From the NCBI GenBank assembly GCA_001510575.1, contig LNGK01000013.1, positions 62,001 through 126,000 on the forward strand: a stretch of DNA of 64,000 nt. Reading direction: 5' to 3'. The position numbers and the translations under genes were made by a program. Source of the DNA: Knoxdaviesia capensis. Its lineage: Eukaryota > Ascomycota > Sordariomycetes > Microascales > Gondwanamycetaceae. How positions within the stretch are numbered: position 1 is the first letter of the stretch; each line of letters starts with the position of its first letter. Shown piece after piece: positions 35,850-47,690 of this stretch. A model generated the notes under the pieces. That model was not told where the DNA came from, made no database searches, and saw only the letters and a program-made list of their open reading frames with translations.

Positions 35850-37649
35850 TTAATATCCCCGGAGCGGGGGCAACATATGAAATTGAGGAGGTGGTGATGG
35901 AACAGGGTGCATGTGCTTCCACATATACCGCAAGTACATGGAGTACGGCTGGTGGGTCTTGGGCGGCTGGCACATCTGGTTGACATGCGGATGTGGTGGC
36001 TGAGTCATGATCGAGTGACCGGTCAGGGTAGATCCGAGGAGCAGGTCTTGCTGGACCAACATCGGGTGGTCATTCATGATAAAGGCTGGGGTCGACCCCG
36101 AGACCACTCTGTGGGGAGGGGCGAAGCCTAGACGGCCAATAGTTTCCGGGTTGTTCCGGAATGGAACGTTCGGAATCGAGTCCATGCCGATGACATTCGC
36201 CTTCGGGGTGTAGACTTGGCACGTTGGGTCCAGAAAGCGGAAATTTGTGGAATTGTTGCTGTTAAGGTTCTTGTTGCCGTCGTACGATGTGAACTGGGTA
36301 TCGGGACAGGCGTGAGGATTGGGGGCATTGTTTCCGTAAACGGATGGTACCGGGGATCGCACAGGCGACAGCGGAGGAGTAGAAAACGGTGGCATGCACG
36401 CTGAAGATGGCCCAAAGGGGGATGTATTTTGGGGTGCGGGAAGAAAGTCGTCGGCAGTGTTCGCCATGCAGATATCACCGCCGCAGGTGTAGTCAGAAAC
36501 AGAAGCTGGCGGCGGGGTGGGGAGGCGCACGTCGACTGGTGCGGGAGTGGCGGGGGCCGAAGACATGTTGAACTGGCGGCACTGGGTGATCAGGATCCGA
36601 AGTTCAGGCAGGCTGATGCGCTGTTCGGGATCTGAGGCGAAGATACGCGACAGGATCACGTTGAGCTCGTCACTGAGAGGAAGGATGGTCTTCAAGAAGC
36701 TGGGGTTGTTGGCGAAGGCGCGATAGCGCGAGTCGTCCATCGAGGCCTGCTTCCACGGGTTGCGGCCGCAGGTCAGATTGACGAGGATAACTCCCAGGCT
36801 CCAGACATCGTTCGGGGCGCACATGTAATACGGCTTCTTGGTTGATTGATCGAGACATTCTGGAAATAAGGGTTAGCTGTCAGTAATGGCATCTTTCCAA
36901 GGGATCGATCGTATCGCGGGCTAGCCGGAACGTCTAGTCTAAAACATACCAGGGCTCATATAAAAGGTCGATCCACATCCGTAGTCTTCGGATCGGGGGT
37001 TCGAGGTGGCCAGACCGAAGTCTGCTAGCTTGACGGTAGCGCCGTTGTTGCTAACCAAGATGTTCTCGGGCTTGAGATCACGGTGGTAAATTCCAAGTTG
37101 GTGGCAATACTGCACGGCATCGAGCAATTGCAGAAATACACTTTTGGCGAGAGCTTCGCGGCCACTGTATGTGCCAAGTTCGGTAATGTTGTAGAATAGA
37201 TCGCCTTCAGGGCAGTATTCCATGATAACGTATAGGCAGTCCGGTTCGGGAACCGTCTTCAACAGCGACACAACATTGGGGTGGTTTCCAGCCTGAAAAT
37301 GCAATCTGATTTCACGCTCCTGAAAAGCAACTTGGCGGGCATCCAGTGGTGATCCGTCGGCAGAAAACTTGTTCAAGCACTTGACGGCATACTGGATGCC
37401 CGATTTGATATCCACAGCAGAATAGACCACGCCGTACGCGCCGGTACCGAGGATTCCGGTGAGCTGGAATTTGCCATCGATAACTCTCCCTAGACGGTCT
37501 TTCGGGTCCAGCGGAACATATCTCAACGCCGAAGTCTGGGGAGAGGCGCCGAAAAACACGGGCTGGGTGGGCAGCGTCTTGGTGTGTGCTGCGTTGAAGT
37601 CTGGCGAGGAAGGCGGGCTGGGATATCCATAAGCACGGGCATGATTCAT
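35850..37649 (-). CDS. RAN1/SKS1-type serine/threonine protein kinase
   Basis: Two exons on the minus strand, 37649-36950 and 36859-35850, give 569 residues. The kinase domain occupies roughly residues 50-345: GTGAYGVVYSAVD (Gly loop), YAVKCLNK (catalytic Lys), YCPEGDLFYNI, HRDLKPENIL (catalytic loop), DFGLAT (Mg-binding) and YGCGSTFYMSPEC at the exon junction. The last motif is characteristic of the Ran1/Pat1-Sks1-Vhs1 group, which links nutrient supply to growth and sexual development. The C-terminal 220 residues are Pro/Asn/His-rich and disordered, as in relatives. The start at 37649 (MNHARAYGYPSPPSSPD) is the first ATG after a stretch of non-coding composition. A start further upstream in the same frame (37844) is less likely. 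Confidence 0.9.
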
Positions 37650-40600
37650 GGTATAGGAGTCAAGGTGGGTTTTGGGGGGAAAGAGAGGGGGGAGGCAAGT
37701 GTGTTCAGATGGGAGTTGATTTGGAGGAAATGGGGGTTGTAAGAGAATCAACGTCCATGAACAAGGAAAAGTGAAGACGAGAGAGAGAGAGGAGAGGAAG
37801 AAGAAAGAGATGGTGTAAGTCTCAACGCCGAGCAAACGGGTCAAGATCGGTTATTTGTTAACAGTGTCGGTGATCGACAGTTCGGGCCTGCAAACTGGGA
37901 GTGAATGGGTGGGTTGTGTGTTGGTTGGTGGTGGTAGTTAGCTATGCTGGGTGTTTGGTAGAGGGAGTGGAATGGGAGAGAAGGAGCAGGCAGTCGAAAT
38001 AAAAGGGCACAAGAGTGAAGAGATGTTAAGGATAGATAGAATGCAAGTTCAACAGGAAAGGAGAGAGAGAAGAGAAAGTGATATATTGCAATGGTGAATG
38101 GACGGAAAGGAGAGAATGGAGGTGTGCGTGTGTCAGACTATATCAAGAATTAAAAGAGACAGTGAGTGAGGAAAGCTGGAGACGGGATGGGATAGGAAGA
38201 GAATCAGGTAAGATAAGAGAAAGAGGTGGACGAATGAAATTTGAATCGAAGAATGCTTGATATTGGCATTCGGTCACACTAGCTAAAAGAGCTGGGAAGG
38301 AGCCGACACGACTAATTTTGCACCGGACAGTGAGGCTTGCTAGGGTTGGGAAGGAAGGAACGGCCAGAGTTATAAAAAGAGGAAAGATCGGCTTTTCATG
38401 GCATGTTTGGAGGAGGGAAGGAACGGAGGACAACAAGATGGGCAATCGCCAATTGGGTGGGAGGTGCTTCTCTCGGCGGGCGATCGTTGAAAGGCGGTCG
38501 GATAAGAGAGATGATGGATGATGTATTGCACTGGTCAAGGTGTGGTGGTAGGCGCAGACAGGGTCACCATACCATACCAATTTCAGAACGAGCGACAGTG
38601 AGTGTCACGGCCTAGCTCGTTTGATTAGTTTGGGGTGACCTGGACGGGGGGGGGACACGGAGCAGGGAAGGGAAAGTGGATGGGGCTGGGGCTGGAAACA
38701 AACAGAAACGAAGATGAGGCGACCATCATCACGCAGCATGAACAAGAGAGACATGCATATTGCCGACCGCCAGGCACTACCACTAGGAACATATGTACTG
38801 TAGTACTGTACTGTAGTGTAGTGTAAGTACTGTATGTGGGCATCCAGAGCTGATCCGCCCAGCCAGAAGACGAAGAGAGAGAGAGAGAGATAGAGATGGA
38901 GAGAGGGCTCTTGTCTCCCCTCCCCTCCTCCCCGAGCAGGCCGCCGACCGTGTGCTTGGTGTGCTTGACTGTGCTGGGACAAGTTGTGCTGGCGCTCTGC
39001 TGACGCCAGGCGATGATTGGCGAACCACAGACCGCAACACGGGCCAGGCTAAACAAGGATTGGTGTGGGGAGGGGTGGAAGGATCACACCAGATTACATG
39101 CCATGCCAAACTCAGCCATGTCATTTGTTGGCCAAGGGTGGTGCGACTCTGCGAAAGGACGGTTCCTCTCCTCTTCCTTATCATCCAGCATCGGGGTGGA
39201 TGACTGGCCTGTGGACTAAAATAAACTCTGGTACGGCAGTGAGACGGAGGCTACTTAGGTCGATGGGCCGGCCTATGGGACAGAGACAGGCTATACCACA
39301 GACGTAATAATGCCATAGCGAGAGCCAGATATAAGGTAGTGGCAGTTCTTCATGATCAAATCTACCACCACCTGCCGTGCCTCCGTGAACAATCCATTGT
39401 GAACTACACCGCACCGTACTCACACCAGATGCATAAACCACTTTCTGAGACACAACAGTGCCCTTCGAACTCGCGCCTACAGTGCCCGGTCTGTCTGCAT
39501 ACACATACCACTCGCCCCCCGAGAAATTGTGTGTGTGTGTGTGTGCCTGGCACAAACATCTCGTCTTTCTGAGGCTTTCCAACATGGCTTGCCTACACAC
39601 ACACACACACAACCTGATGTGATCATCTGCCCACAAACCTGAAAGGAGGATAAGAGTGCGTGCGTGCGCCCGAAGAAGCATGGGCCAGAGAATTGCACCA
39701 CCGCCTGTCTAGCCACCACACTGGTCCTCGACGTGCCTGAAAAAAAGGAAATTCTGGGCAGGGAGAGGGAAGAGCGGCAGCGTTAGCCCGGCGAAAGCGA
39801 ATGCAAGCCCCAGGAGAAAAGAGAGTCGGGGTTGACCTTTGAGACGATGACGAGACACACACGCAGGTTTTAGGGCCACGGTATCTCCGGGTCGTCGTGA
39901 TGTTCTGGACCTGTCTGTTTGTCCAAGGTTTTCTTCTTCTCCCAAGATTTACGGCGTCACTTAGCCTCTGTGTGGCTTTTTCCGGGGGACCCTAAGAGAG
40001 GAACCAAAGGAAGGCACTTGGATGGTTCCTTTTTTTGTTCGGTTGTTGGTTCGGTCAAGACCTAAACAAGTGCGCATACCCCAAAGTTAGAACCGGTTGG
40101 TCTCTGCTTTCTCTTTGGTCTGAGCCATCACATCTCCAGACTAACGCCAACGAAGGGGCGGCACATCTAGTTCAGCAGCACCACCCCTCTTGGGGTTTGA
40201 CGGCGCGCCGCGTCCTGCTGACTGAACTTGCCATCGGAGGATTTTCAGTTCATTCCAACCCAGGACACATTGCTGGGGAGACCGACTTATCCCAAAAACG
40301 ACGTAGGTGGACGGAGGTACTTGGGTACTTGGACTCACACTCACATCCCGCCCTGCAGGCCGTGTTTGCACACAGCGCGTAAATGCGGTACAGCAGAAAA
40401 ATGCGGGCGCCCGGGACAAGTCAGGTAAAAGGGAAGGAACGCAGAGAGAGAAAAAAAGGAATTAATTTGGGGGGAGGGAGGAAGGAAGGAAGGACTGCAA
40501 CCTTAACACATTCCAGTCAGTCACCCAGCGCCAAGCCGCAGCGCGGCGAAGTGTTGCAAAGAGAGCCAGAGAAACCAAGCCTAAGGCACGGACCAGCATC

Positions 40601-42185
40601 AGGCCCAGGCCTCGCTCTTGCTTGGCCCCCCCCCGCCTGGCGAGGTTTTTTGCCCCGTTACAATGCAGGAAGCGCCAAGCCAATCACATTCGAGGCATTT
40701 AAGTGGGGCGCTGCAGCCATCACGACCATTCCGTTTCAGTGCTAGCGTGCTCATCGCCCTTGCGCTTTTTTAGAAAAGAATGGGGCCGGGCGGTGATGGT
40801 GGACTTGGGTGGGTGGTCCTGCCCAATCTGCAGCTTTTGTGTGTGTGTGTGTGTGTGTGTGCTATATACTGTATTGGAGGTGTGGAGACCACTGGAAGGC
40901 ACGGATCAAATGCGACCTACGTGGATGCATATCACGGATGTCCTCCGTATGCTGGCCGGCCATACAATCTGTACATGCGCGTGGACAAACATGCAGTGAC
41001 TCGTGTTGAGATCTCCCTTGAGCAAAAGTCGTCAGCATCCATCAAAAGCGGGGGCTCTGCTGCATTCTCTCCCGCCAATCACTCGTCTTCGCCACCCGAC
41101 TCCGCTTGACCTCTGTGATGTAACACACCTGCATACGAACGAAGCTAGATGGTAATGAGGATGGATGAAAAGAGTCTGGAAATTAATTAAGATGAGAAGA
41201 AGAAGAAGCGAATGTTGTTGAACATGTCGTCTGTCGGGGCAGAGCCAGGTCAGCTTGGAGAGGAATGACCAAAAGAACGGACATGCCTTCCCCCCCGGTC
41301 ACATTTCTTCCATCGGAACGGTTGTATGTCCTACGTCGTATGTGAGGACGAGTTGGAGATGGGGGCCTCAAAAAAAGATTCCATCCTTCGCTGCCCTACA
41401 GTCTGGAATCTAAACCTTCGACCGCAAGTGAGGTGAACATTCCATGTGGGCGATTCTGTACGAGTAATGTGCCTGTTTCCAAAAAGCGAATTGCACACTA
41501 TACCCATCCAGCCGCCTTTCCTCAGATACAGTACCTGCACAGAATGTTTCATTTACTCGTACTCAAGAGTTCATTTGCAGCGATCCCATATAGTGCACAG
41601 AGTGTGCCTACCAGTAGATCCGAACATGTTTCGTTCTGCGTGCAATATATCAGGAAGAAGCCGAGCCAAACGCCCGTATTGTCAGGCCCCGTTGAAGCCC
41701 AAAATGAAGATACGGTGAAAAGAAGAGCTTGCATCTGCCGCCGCATCGCATCACCGCTCTCGCTGGCTGACTGGGGACGGACGTTGTGTTTTGCGTCGGG
41801 GCGGGCCCAATCTTTCTCGCTTCGGCTCCACATCGCCCATGATAATCCACAGCGCACAGAAAGGCGAACGGGTCGTTTGTTCATCTGTGCAATTCCACGT
41901 CGTACTACCTCGTCCGTAGTCCGTAACTCACATATATAGACATACATAGTTTGACATGGGATGCATATGCAGGAGACATTCTCTTCTGTTCGGGCGAACA
42001 ATACCCTCTTATTGCTCTAGTTTTCGGAACTCTCTACTGTATTAGAAACCATTCCACTAACTCCGTTCTATGCGGCCATATCGACGAGCAAAACGGGCGA
42101 TAACAGCCCGGCAATACATGCCACTTGACATTTCGTGTCTCGTTTGTCTGTATCAAGCCGAGTGTCACTTTCCACCACACCGACC
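37650..42185. other. Long gene-poor interval upstream of the kinase gene
   Basis: About 4.5 kb with no supported gene. The first 600 bp are purine-rich on the plus strand (pyrimidine-rich on the kinase strand), consistent with its leader and promoter. Other contents are GTACTGTA palindromes near 38,790-38,835, a GA tract at about 38,876-38,892, GT/CA microsatellites at about 39,529-39,544, 39,596-39,612 and 40,839-40,860, and scattered short frames without motifs. The far end should include the 3' end of the PRP4 transcript. Confidence 0.6.
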
Positions 42186-44871
42186 CTACTGCTTCATGTG
42201 GAAAAACGGGTGCTTCAATGCCTCACTTGGCTTGATTCGCCGCTCGGGGTTGAGGGCCAGGCAGTGTTCCAGGAGATCAACAAACAGATTCAGTTGTCGC
42301 AGGCCCACATCATCCATGCCTTCAGATGCCGCCAGGAGACGAGTGCGCAGATCGCGTGTCGGTTTTACAAGTGGGAGCACCCTGACAGTAGTCTAAACAT
42401 CAGAAGAAGAGGGCGGGGGATCAATGGGTTAGCCAGCAAATCCATGCGTCGTAGAATTATCAGGGCTTCATAGGGGGAAAATAGAAAAGAAAATGAAGAA
42501 ACTGGTGGGAAACCCATTCAGCATACCTTGCCAAGCGTCTTGTCCTTTTCCACGCTGTTAAATTGCCCCTTCTCGTCAAAGTGCAGCCCGGCAAGCTGCC
42601 CCTTGCGGTACACCTTGGACGAAATCTTGCCGCGAATCTCCATGATGGCCCGCAGCATCTGGTTGTTGCTGTCGCCCGTAAACAGGATCTTACCCGTGTA
42701 CAGCTCGTACAGCGTGCACCCAATCGACCACATGTCAATAGCATAATCATAAGGCATGCCCAGGATTACCTCAGGGGCTCTGTAGAACCGGCTCACGAGG
42801 TATGGGGTGATCTCTGTGTGCGCCGTGGCCGCATCTGATCTGTCAATGGCCGTCCCCAGGTCGCAGATCTTCAGAGTCGTCCGGTTCTCGTTGACCTGTC
42901 GAGAGAGAGACAAAAAAAATGAAACATGTTGGTTAGTATGCTGACGATCTCGGAAAATCAACGGTGGTCCCCACCCAGCTCAGGGGTTTGGGAGAAGAAG
43001 AACAAGAGCAAGTGAAGCGAAAACACAGAAATATATCTGAAGCGGGATGAAGATCCTTACCAGGATATTGTCGGGTTTCAAATCTGCATGGATAATGCTG
43101 CAACGACGAAGGTGTGCAAGCGCCAGGAAGATCTGGTAGCCGTACGTTCGCGTGGCTGCAAGATTAATGCCGACATTGTTTCCAAATTTCTTCAGTACTT
43201 CTCGCAGATTCAAGCTAAGATTCTCGAACACCATGCACAGGTGGCCCTTGTGGTCGAACGATCGCTCAAACTTGACAATGTGCTTCTTGTTGTCCGGATC
43301 GGCCTCGTTGATTTTCTGCAGAATCGCAATCTCCGTGAACCCGCCTTTGCGCAGCGCGTCGTTGTTGCGCATGATCTTGATCGCGACGAGCTGCTTGGTG
43401 GTCATGTCGGCGGCCCGGACCACGCCCGAGAACATGCCTCTGCCGAGCGTGGCCTGGATGAGGTACCGGCCGTTCAGAATCTCGCCGATGCGCAGCTTGT
43501 AGTAGCCGTCCTTGTCGTCGTCCTCGAGCATCCCTGCCGCGGTTGCGTGCATGTCGTCGGAGATGTCAATCGCGGACGGGTGTGCTTGGCCCTGCTTGGA
43601 CGCCGCATATTCATCAACGTCGAAGTCTTCCGCGAACATGTTAAAGTCGTCGTCGTCATCGTCGTCGTCGTCGTTATTGGGAGCGTCTTTCGCACGGTCG
43701 CCTCCATTTCCATGTGCTTCGACGGAAGTTTCGGGTTTGTCCGGCCCGCGATGTCTCTGCACCTGGCGCCGCTCATCTTCTTCCATGTCCACTGTAGGGT
43801 CGTAGTCTGCCGCGGAGGGTCCATCTTCGTCCATCGCATCGCTGTGGCCGTGGGTGTTAGCCAGGTGGTTCTCAGTCAGGGCAGTGAGATCGTCGGGTGA
43901 TAAAGAATCCGCGTGCGCGTCATCGTAGCCTTTAGAGATGAGAATAGTTAGCTATGCACAGGGATGGAGAGCAGCCAGAGGACCACCTCTGTACTTACCA
44001 GCCGGTACATCACTGCCCGCATCTTTGGGTGTCTGTACTGTGGTGAAAGGCGATCCTGAGCGACTGTTTGCTGTGCTTATCATTGGAGTCACGGTGCTCG
44101 ATTTTGCGAGCAGCTCGTCACGGCGTCGTCGCCGACGGGCAATCTCGTCTTCTTCATTGAGCACCGCGGGCTCTTCGTCGTCGACAGTCATCTCGTGCGA
44201 AAGGCTTTTAACAAACATCGAATCAATCGTCAGCTCTGTCTTCCTCTTGAGGGCCAATCCAGTGTGGGGTCATCATACCTCTGCGGGGCCTCGCGTGCAG
44301 GATCAAGGCTATTGTTTGACCGTTTAGTACCATTCCAGCCATCAGAATTATCTTGGGGAACATGGCGCGGGGACGTGCCAGTCAGTACAGAGCCCCTGCC
44401 TGCTCTCAACGACTCCCCTCTGCTGGTACTACTAGCCTCTTCAGACTGTCTCAATCCCCGGGGCGACTGGCTGCGGCGACGCCCTCCGCCAGCGTGGTAC
44501 GGATCTCTCGGTGGATGGCGCGCCCAGGCCCCGGTGTACTCGCGATCACGGTCGCGATCGCGGTCTCGGTCTCGGGCACGATCGCGATCGCGGAACGAGT
44601 CAGGTCGGGAAGGCCGGTCATCGTAGCGGCCAGCGTCGGTCCGGAATGGTCGTGGGTTGTCGCGGCGGTCGCCGCCATGGCGGTGCTGGTTCAAGGGCGG
44701 CGCATTTCGGGGGGCCTCGCTGCGTTCCGGCGAAACCGAGGGAGCGCCTCTCGGAAGGGTTCTGTGTCTTCGGTCAACACCGTTTCTGGCACTCGACGCA
44801 CGAGGAGACGCCCGCGAGGCGCCTCGTCCATCGTCTGCAATTTCACCTTCATCAGAGCTTAAGCTCGACAT
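42186..44871 (-). CDS. PRP4: Pre-mRNA splicing kinase PRP4
   Basis: U4/U6.U5-associated kinase of the CMGC/DYRK group that phosphorylates spliceosomal proteins such as Prp1 and Prp31 to activate the pre-catalytic spliceosome. Minus-strand exons: 44871-44279, about 44243-43999, 43929-43061, 42895-42527 and 42392-42186, giving about 760 residues. The N-terminus is Arg/Asp/Ser-rich (RDRDRARDRDRDRDRDRE) as in SR-type Prp4, followed by KRKTELTIDSMF. A run of nine Asp (near 43,660) precedes the kinase domain: LGRGMFSGVVRA, VAIKIMRNN, IIHADLKPDNIL, KICDLGTAI, the PYLVSRFYRAPEVILG activation segment, and WSIGCTLYELYTGKILF. It ends FFHMKQ. The first intron as drawn would be only 35 nt, so the exon 1/2 junction is uncertain; the others are clean. 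Confidence 0.93.
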
Positions 44872-45425
44872 TCTTGTAGCAGACGGATATTGCTTCTAGC
44901 TGAAGAATGATGTCTGAGTCGTTGTCTAGCTTGTGGGGTTTGCTGGTGTCAAACTGAGAAGAGTGTTGTGTGTTATGGTTCTGCCTAGAAATCCTCAAGT
45001 CGATTATTTATCGAAGGAAAAAGAGACCTAAGAACTAGGTGGAAGTTTATCTCTGGGCTGTTGACTAAACCTAATTTTGGTACGGATTAGGGTTAGGGTT
45101 ATACAGTTGACTTGATATATACTGTACAGTAGACTGATGGGCATGAGCTGGCATAGTATACAGCAAAAAAAAAAGCATACGGATCAAAATTATCTCGGAA
45201 AAGGGGAAGAATCAAACGCAACGAGAGCAAAGATCCAACCCAAGGAACCGTATACTACGCCGACTTTGGTCAAGTATATTACGCTAGTAATGAAGTAATA
45301 ACCACCGCTCAGGGCAGACTAAAAGAAGCACAAACGCGCCAGTCAGAGATGCTATGCCTCACAACTACGCAAAGATGCGATTGTATGGAACAGCGAAAAA
45401 GAGGTATTGGGGAGAGTTCAGGTCA
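44872..45425. other. PRP4 upstream region
   Basis: No gene seen. It contains a telobox about 215 bp before the PRP4 start (separate entry), a GTACAGTA palindrome near 45,120 and a poly-A run near 45,163-45,172. DNA beyond about 45,400 grades into the degenerate transposon-like region. Confidence 0.6.
45085..45102 (+). promoter_or_regulatory. Telobox upstream of PRP4
   Basis: GATTAGGGTTAGGGTTAT holds two and a half tandem TTAGGG units, 214-231 bp before the PRP4 ATG. It is too short for a telomere remnant to be the simplest reading. Similar boxes lie at like distances before TMA7 and SEC11. Confidence 0.5.
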
Positions 45426-45454
45426 GTCATCTGGACCTCGGAGATCCAGATGAC
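45426..45454. repeat. Perfect 10-bp inverted repeat (hairpin)
   Basis: GTCATCTGGA and TCCAGATGAC flank a 9-base loop. The sequence just after it (45,462-45,525) is rich in TA dinucleotides, as in the RIP-affected integrase. The hairpin may mark the edge of a degraded element, though no matching terminus is seen elsewhere. Confidence 0.6.
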
Positions 45455-47690
45455 TACCCCTCCCTACTACTGCCTAATGATGCTAACTAATAATACATGG
45501 TTATGCCTTCTACTAAGGCCCTTCCTTCCTTCCCTTAGGCGTCACCCGCCAACGCGTCCCCCCCGGCATATCCCGAGCCCCGGGAGTCTTTCGTCCCGAT
45601 CGGCCGTATGTCTCCACCTAGGTGAGCCGGTCTCGCCTAGAAGGGCTTGAGTTGGTCTATGTGACGGGGTTTCCGTATCTTCCGCCCGTCCATCTATGCT
45701 AGGATATAGGATGTACGCGAGGCCTTCGCCACGATCCGTAGGGGGCCGATCTACCGTGGTTGGAATTTCGGCGGCTTCGGTATCGAGTATGATTTTAGTA
45801 GCATAACAAGCGTCCCGTCATTAAGTCGGCGGTTGTCTCTTGCTGTATGGGCGGCGCGGCGTCGCTCGTTTTTAGTAGTCTGGAGGCGAGCTGCCGACTC
45901 CTGTCTGGCCTCGCAGGTAGCCATGTGGCTGGCCACTCTCGCCGCATGTCCCGAGGCGTTAGAGCGAATGGTGACAGTTTCCAGATGATCGGGAGAACAG
46001 CCAAGAAAGGTGAGAGTATGATGTCTCAGGGGGTTGAATTAAAAACCCTTCAAGAACAATATGAAGACCAAGGGCCGGAAGAACACCCCCTTTACAAAAG
46101 GAACACCAGCATATTATATGAGATTGATTTCAGCTAAGGCTAGGGCAGTTGAGAGCCGCAAGTGTCCGCTGTGGTGACGGCATCTGCGCTCTCTAACACC
46201 GCTTAGTCCAACCGGAGATGTTGCCAACGCCCTGGGCAAGCGCTGCGGCATCCTGTACTGCTCTTTGGGAGAGTTTGGCTGCTGTGCCAACAACGTCTCA
46301 GAGGCCCGTAGAGTACCAACCATCTGGCTATCTCTCCACCCGCCTCTACCCCCTGGGCAAGAGTGTTTAGTTCTTTGGCGACTTCTAGCGCCCGGGCTAT
46401 CATCAACTCGATCGGGCCTGAAGCCCTCCCGCGTCGTCTCACCATGGAACACCAGTTAGGAGACCACCGCACTCATGACGGTGCCCCATCCTGATAGGAT
46501 CGATGTAACCGTAGAGACGGCGGAGGCGATGGCACTCATGACGGTGCCCCATCCTGATAGGATCGATGTAACCGCAGAGACGGCGGAGGCGATGGCACTC
46601 ATGACGGTGCCCCATCCTGATAGGATCGATGTAACCGCAGAGACGGCGGAGGCGATGGCACTCATAATGGAGGACCATGATGATGCCTCGAAGGCTGTGG
46701 CGCGTCGGCACCCTCTGAAAGGAGCCTGGCAGTGACACCGTTGGTGGTTGTGAGGATGGAGGCAACCACCATGACAGTGGTCGCCACAACAGACGGGATG
46801 CCTTCATGAAGAGCTTGATGTGGTGGGCGTTACTGGTGCTGGTGCTGGTTCAGTTGCTGGTGCTGCTGTTCGTGATCCTGCTGTAGCAGTACCTGGTGCA
46901 GCTGCAGCGGCAGCGGCCGCCTTTGTTGTCGTCGCCGTCGCTGCCGAGGCCGGGGTGGTGGGCAGGATGTGGTGGTCGAGGATGGGACCGGAGGTACTGC
47001 TGTGGAGTGGATCATGTTGGCTCATATCATTTCCTGCTCTCATCGCCTGTACTTACCTTGTGTCTGGCTGCATGTCAATGAGGGGTTTCTTCTTGGCATG
47101 ATTGCGACCATGGTGGCGGGGTTGGTCTTCTGGCCTCCCTTCGCCGTGGGGTTTTGTGCATGGATGAGCGCCAGTAGCACGGGATACGTCCAATGTCCCC
47201 AGCGATAACTCGGTCCGGCCTCGAAATGCCACCACACGACACCGCTTGACGTTTGGCCTAGTAAGCGTGGTCTCGGCGGAAACGACGCATAATAGTACCA
47301 GTGTCTGTCGTCCATCGGCGGCTGGAGAGAAGGAAGGACTTCTTCTTGGGCTGGCTCGAGGCTGGGGAGAAGCGACGCTTTCTAGGGCTATGCCTCCGAC
47401 AGCCAAGGCAGACTAAACCAATCACCCTCTCCAAGAAGTTTGGTTTGCGTCATGAGGGATTGGTAACGTATCAAAGGAGAGTATTGTGTATATGCCACTG
47501 ACTGATACAGATCTCTTCTCGAGAAATGTGGATTCTGTAAACGCTCCGCCCGGAAAGATGCTCAGAGGCAGCAACGAAGGGGTTGGAAGAATGCCCAAAT
47601 TGCTGAAAAATTTGGGATATTTGGGACGACTTGAGCCAAACAACATCTCCCTCGGCGAGAAGCCGAGGTGCTAATCATTCCCGAATTCAT
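45455..47690. other. Degenerate, transposon-like region
   Basis: No intact gene. Protein-like stretches appear in changing frames. On the minus strand there is an amphipathic helix block (IELMIARALEVAKELNTLAQ, about 46,340-46,400), an Ala/Pro/Thr-rich block (46,804-47,043) and a tract reading AEGDVVWLKSSQ near 47,625-47,660. On the plus strand lie the 21-residue repeats. TA-rich patches at 45,462-45,525 resemble RIP. A stem CTCGGCGAGAAGCCGAG at 47,655-47,671 sits where a 3' LTR boundary of the neighbouring integrase could be, but I cannot define an LTR pair. I take the region for remains of one or more retroelements or repeats rather than a host gene. Confidence 0.45.
46475..46663 (+). repeat. 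63-bp minisatellite, three copies
   Basis: Three adjacent 63-bp units are nearly identical; the first differs from the others by a base or two. Because 63 is a multiple of three, every frame repeats as a 21-residue unit: MTVPHPDRIDVTAETAEAMAL on plus, MSAIASAVSAVTSILSGWGTV on minus. Neither frame extends into a recognisable protein. Confidence 0.9.

Noticed and set aside
42980..43834. A second, separate kinase gene at 43 kb
   Set aside because: Frames at 42.2, 42.5 and 43.1-43.9 kb join by clean introns into one PRP4 kinase domain.
45085..45102. Interstitial telomere or chromosome end
   Set aside because: Only two and a half TTAGGG units, with normal genes on both sides; a promoter telobox is the simpler reading.
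46475..46663. CRISPR-like array
   Set aside because: The units are adjacent without unique spacers, there are only three, and the genome is eukaryotic.
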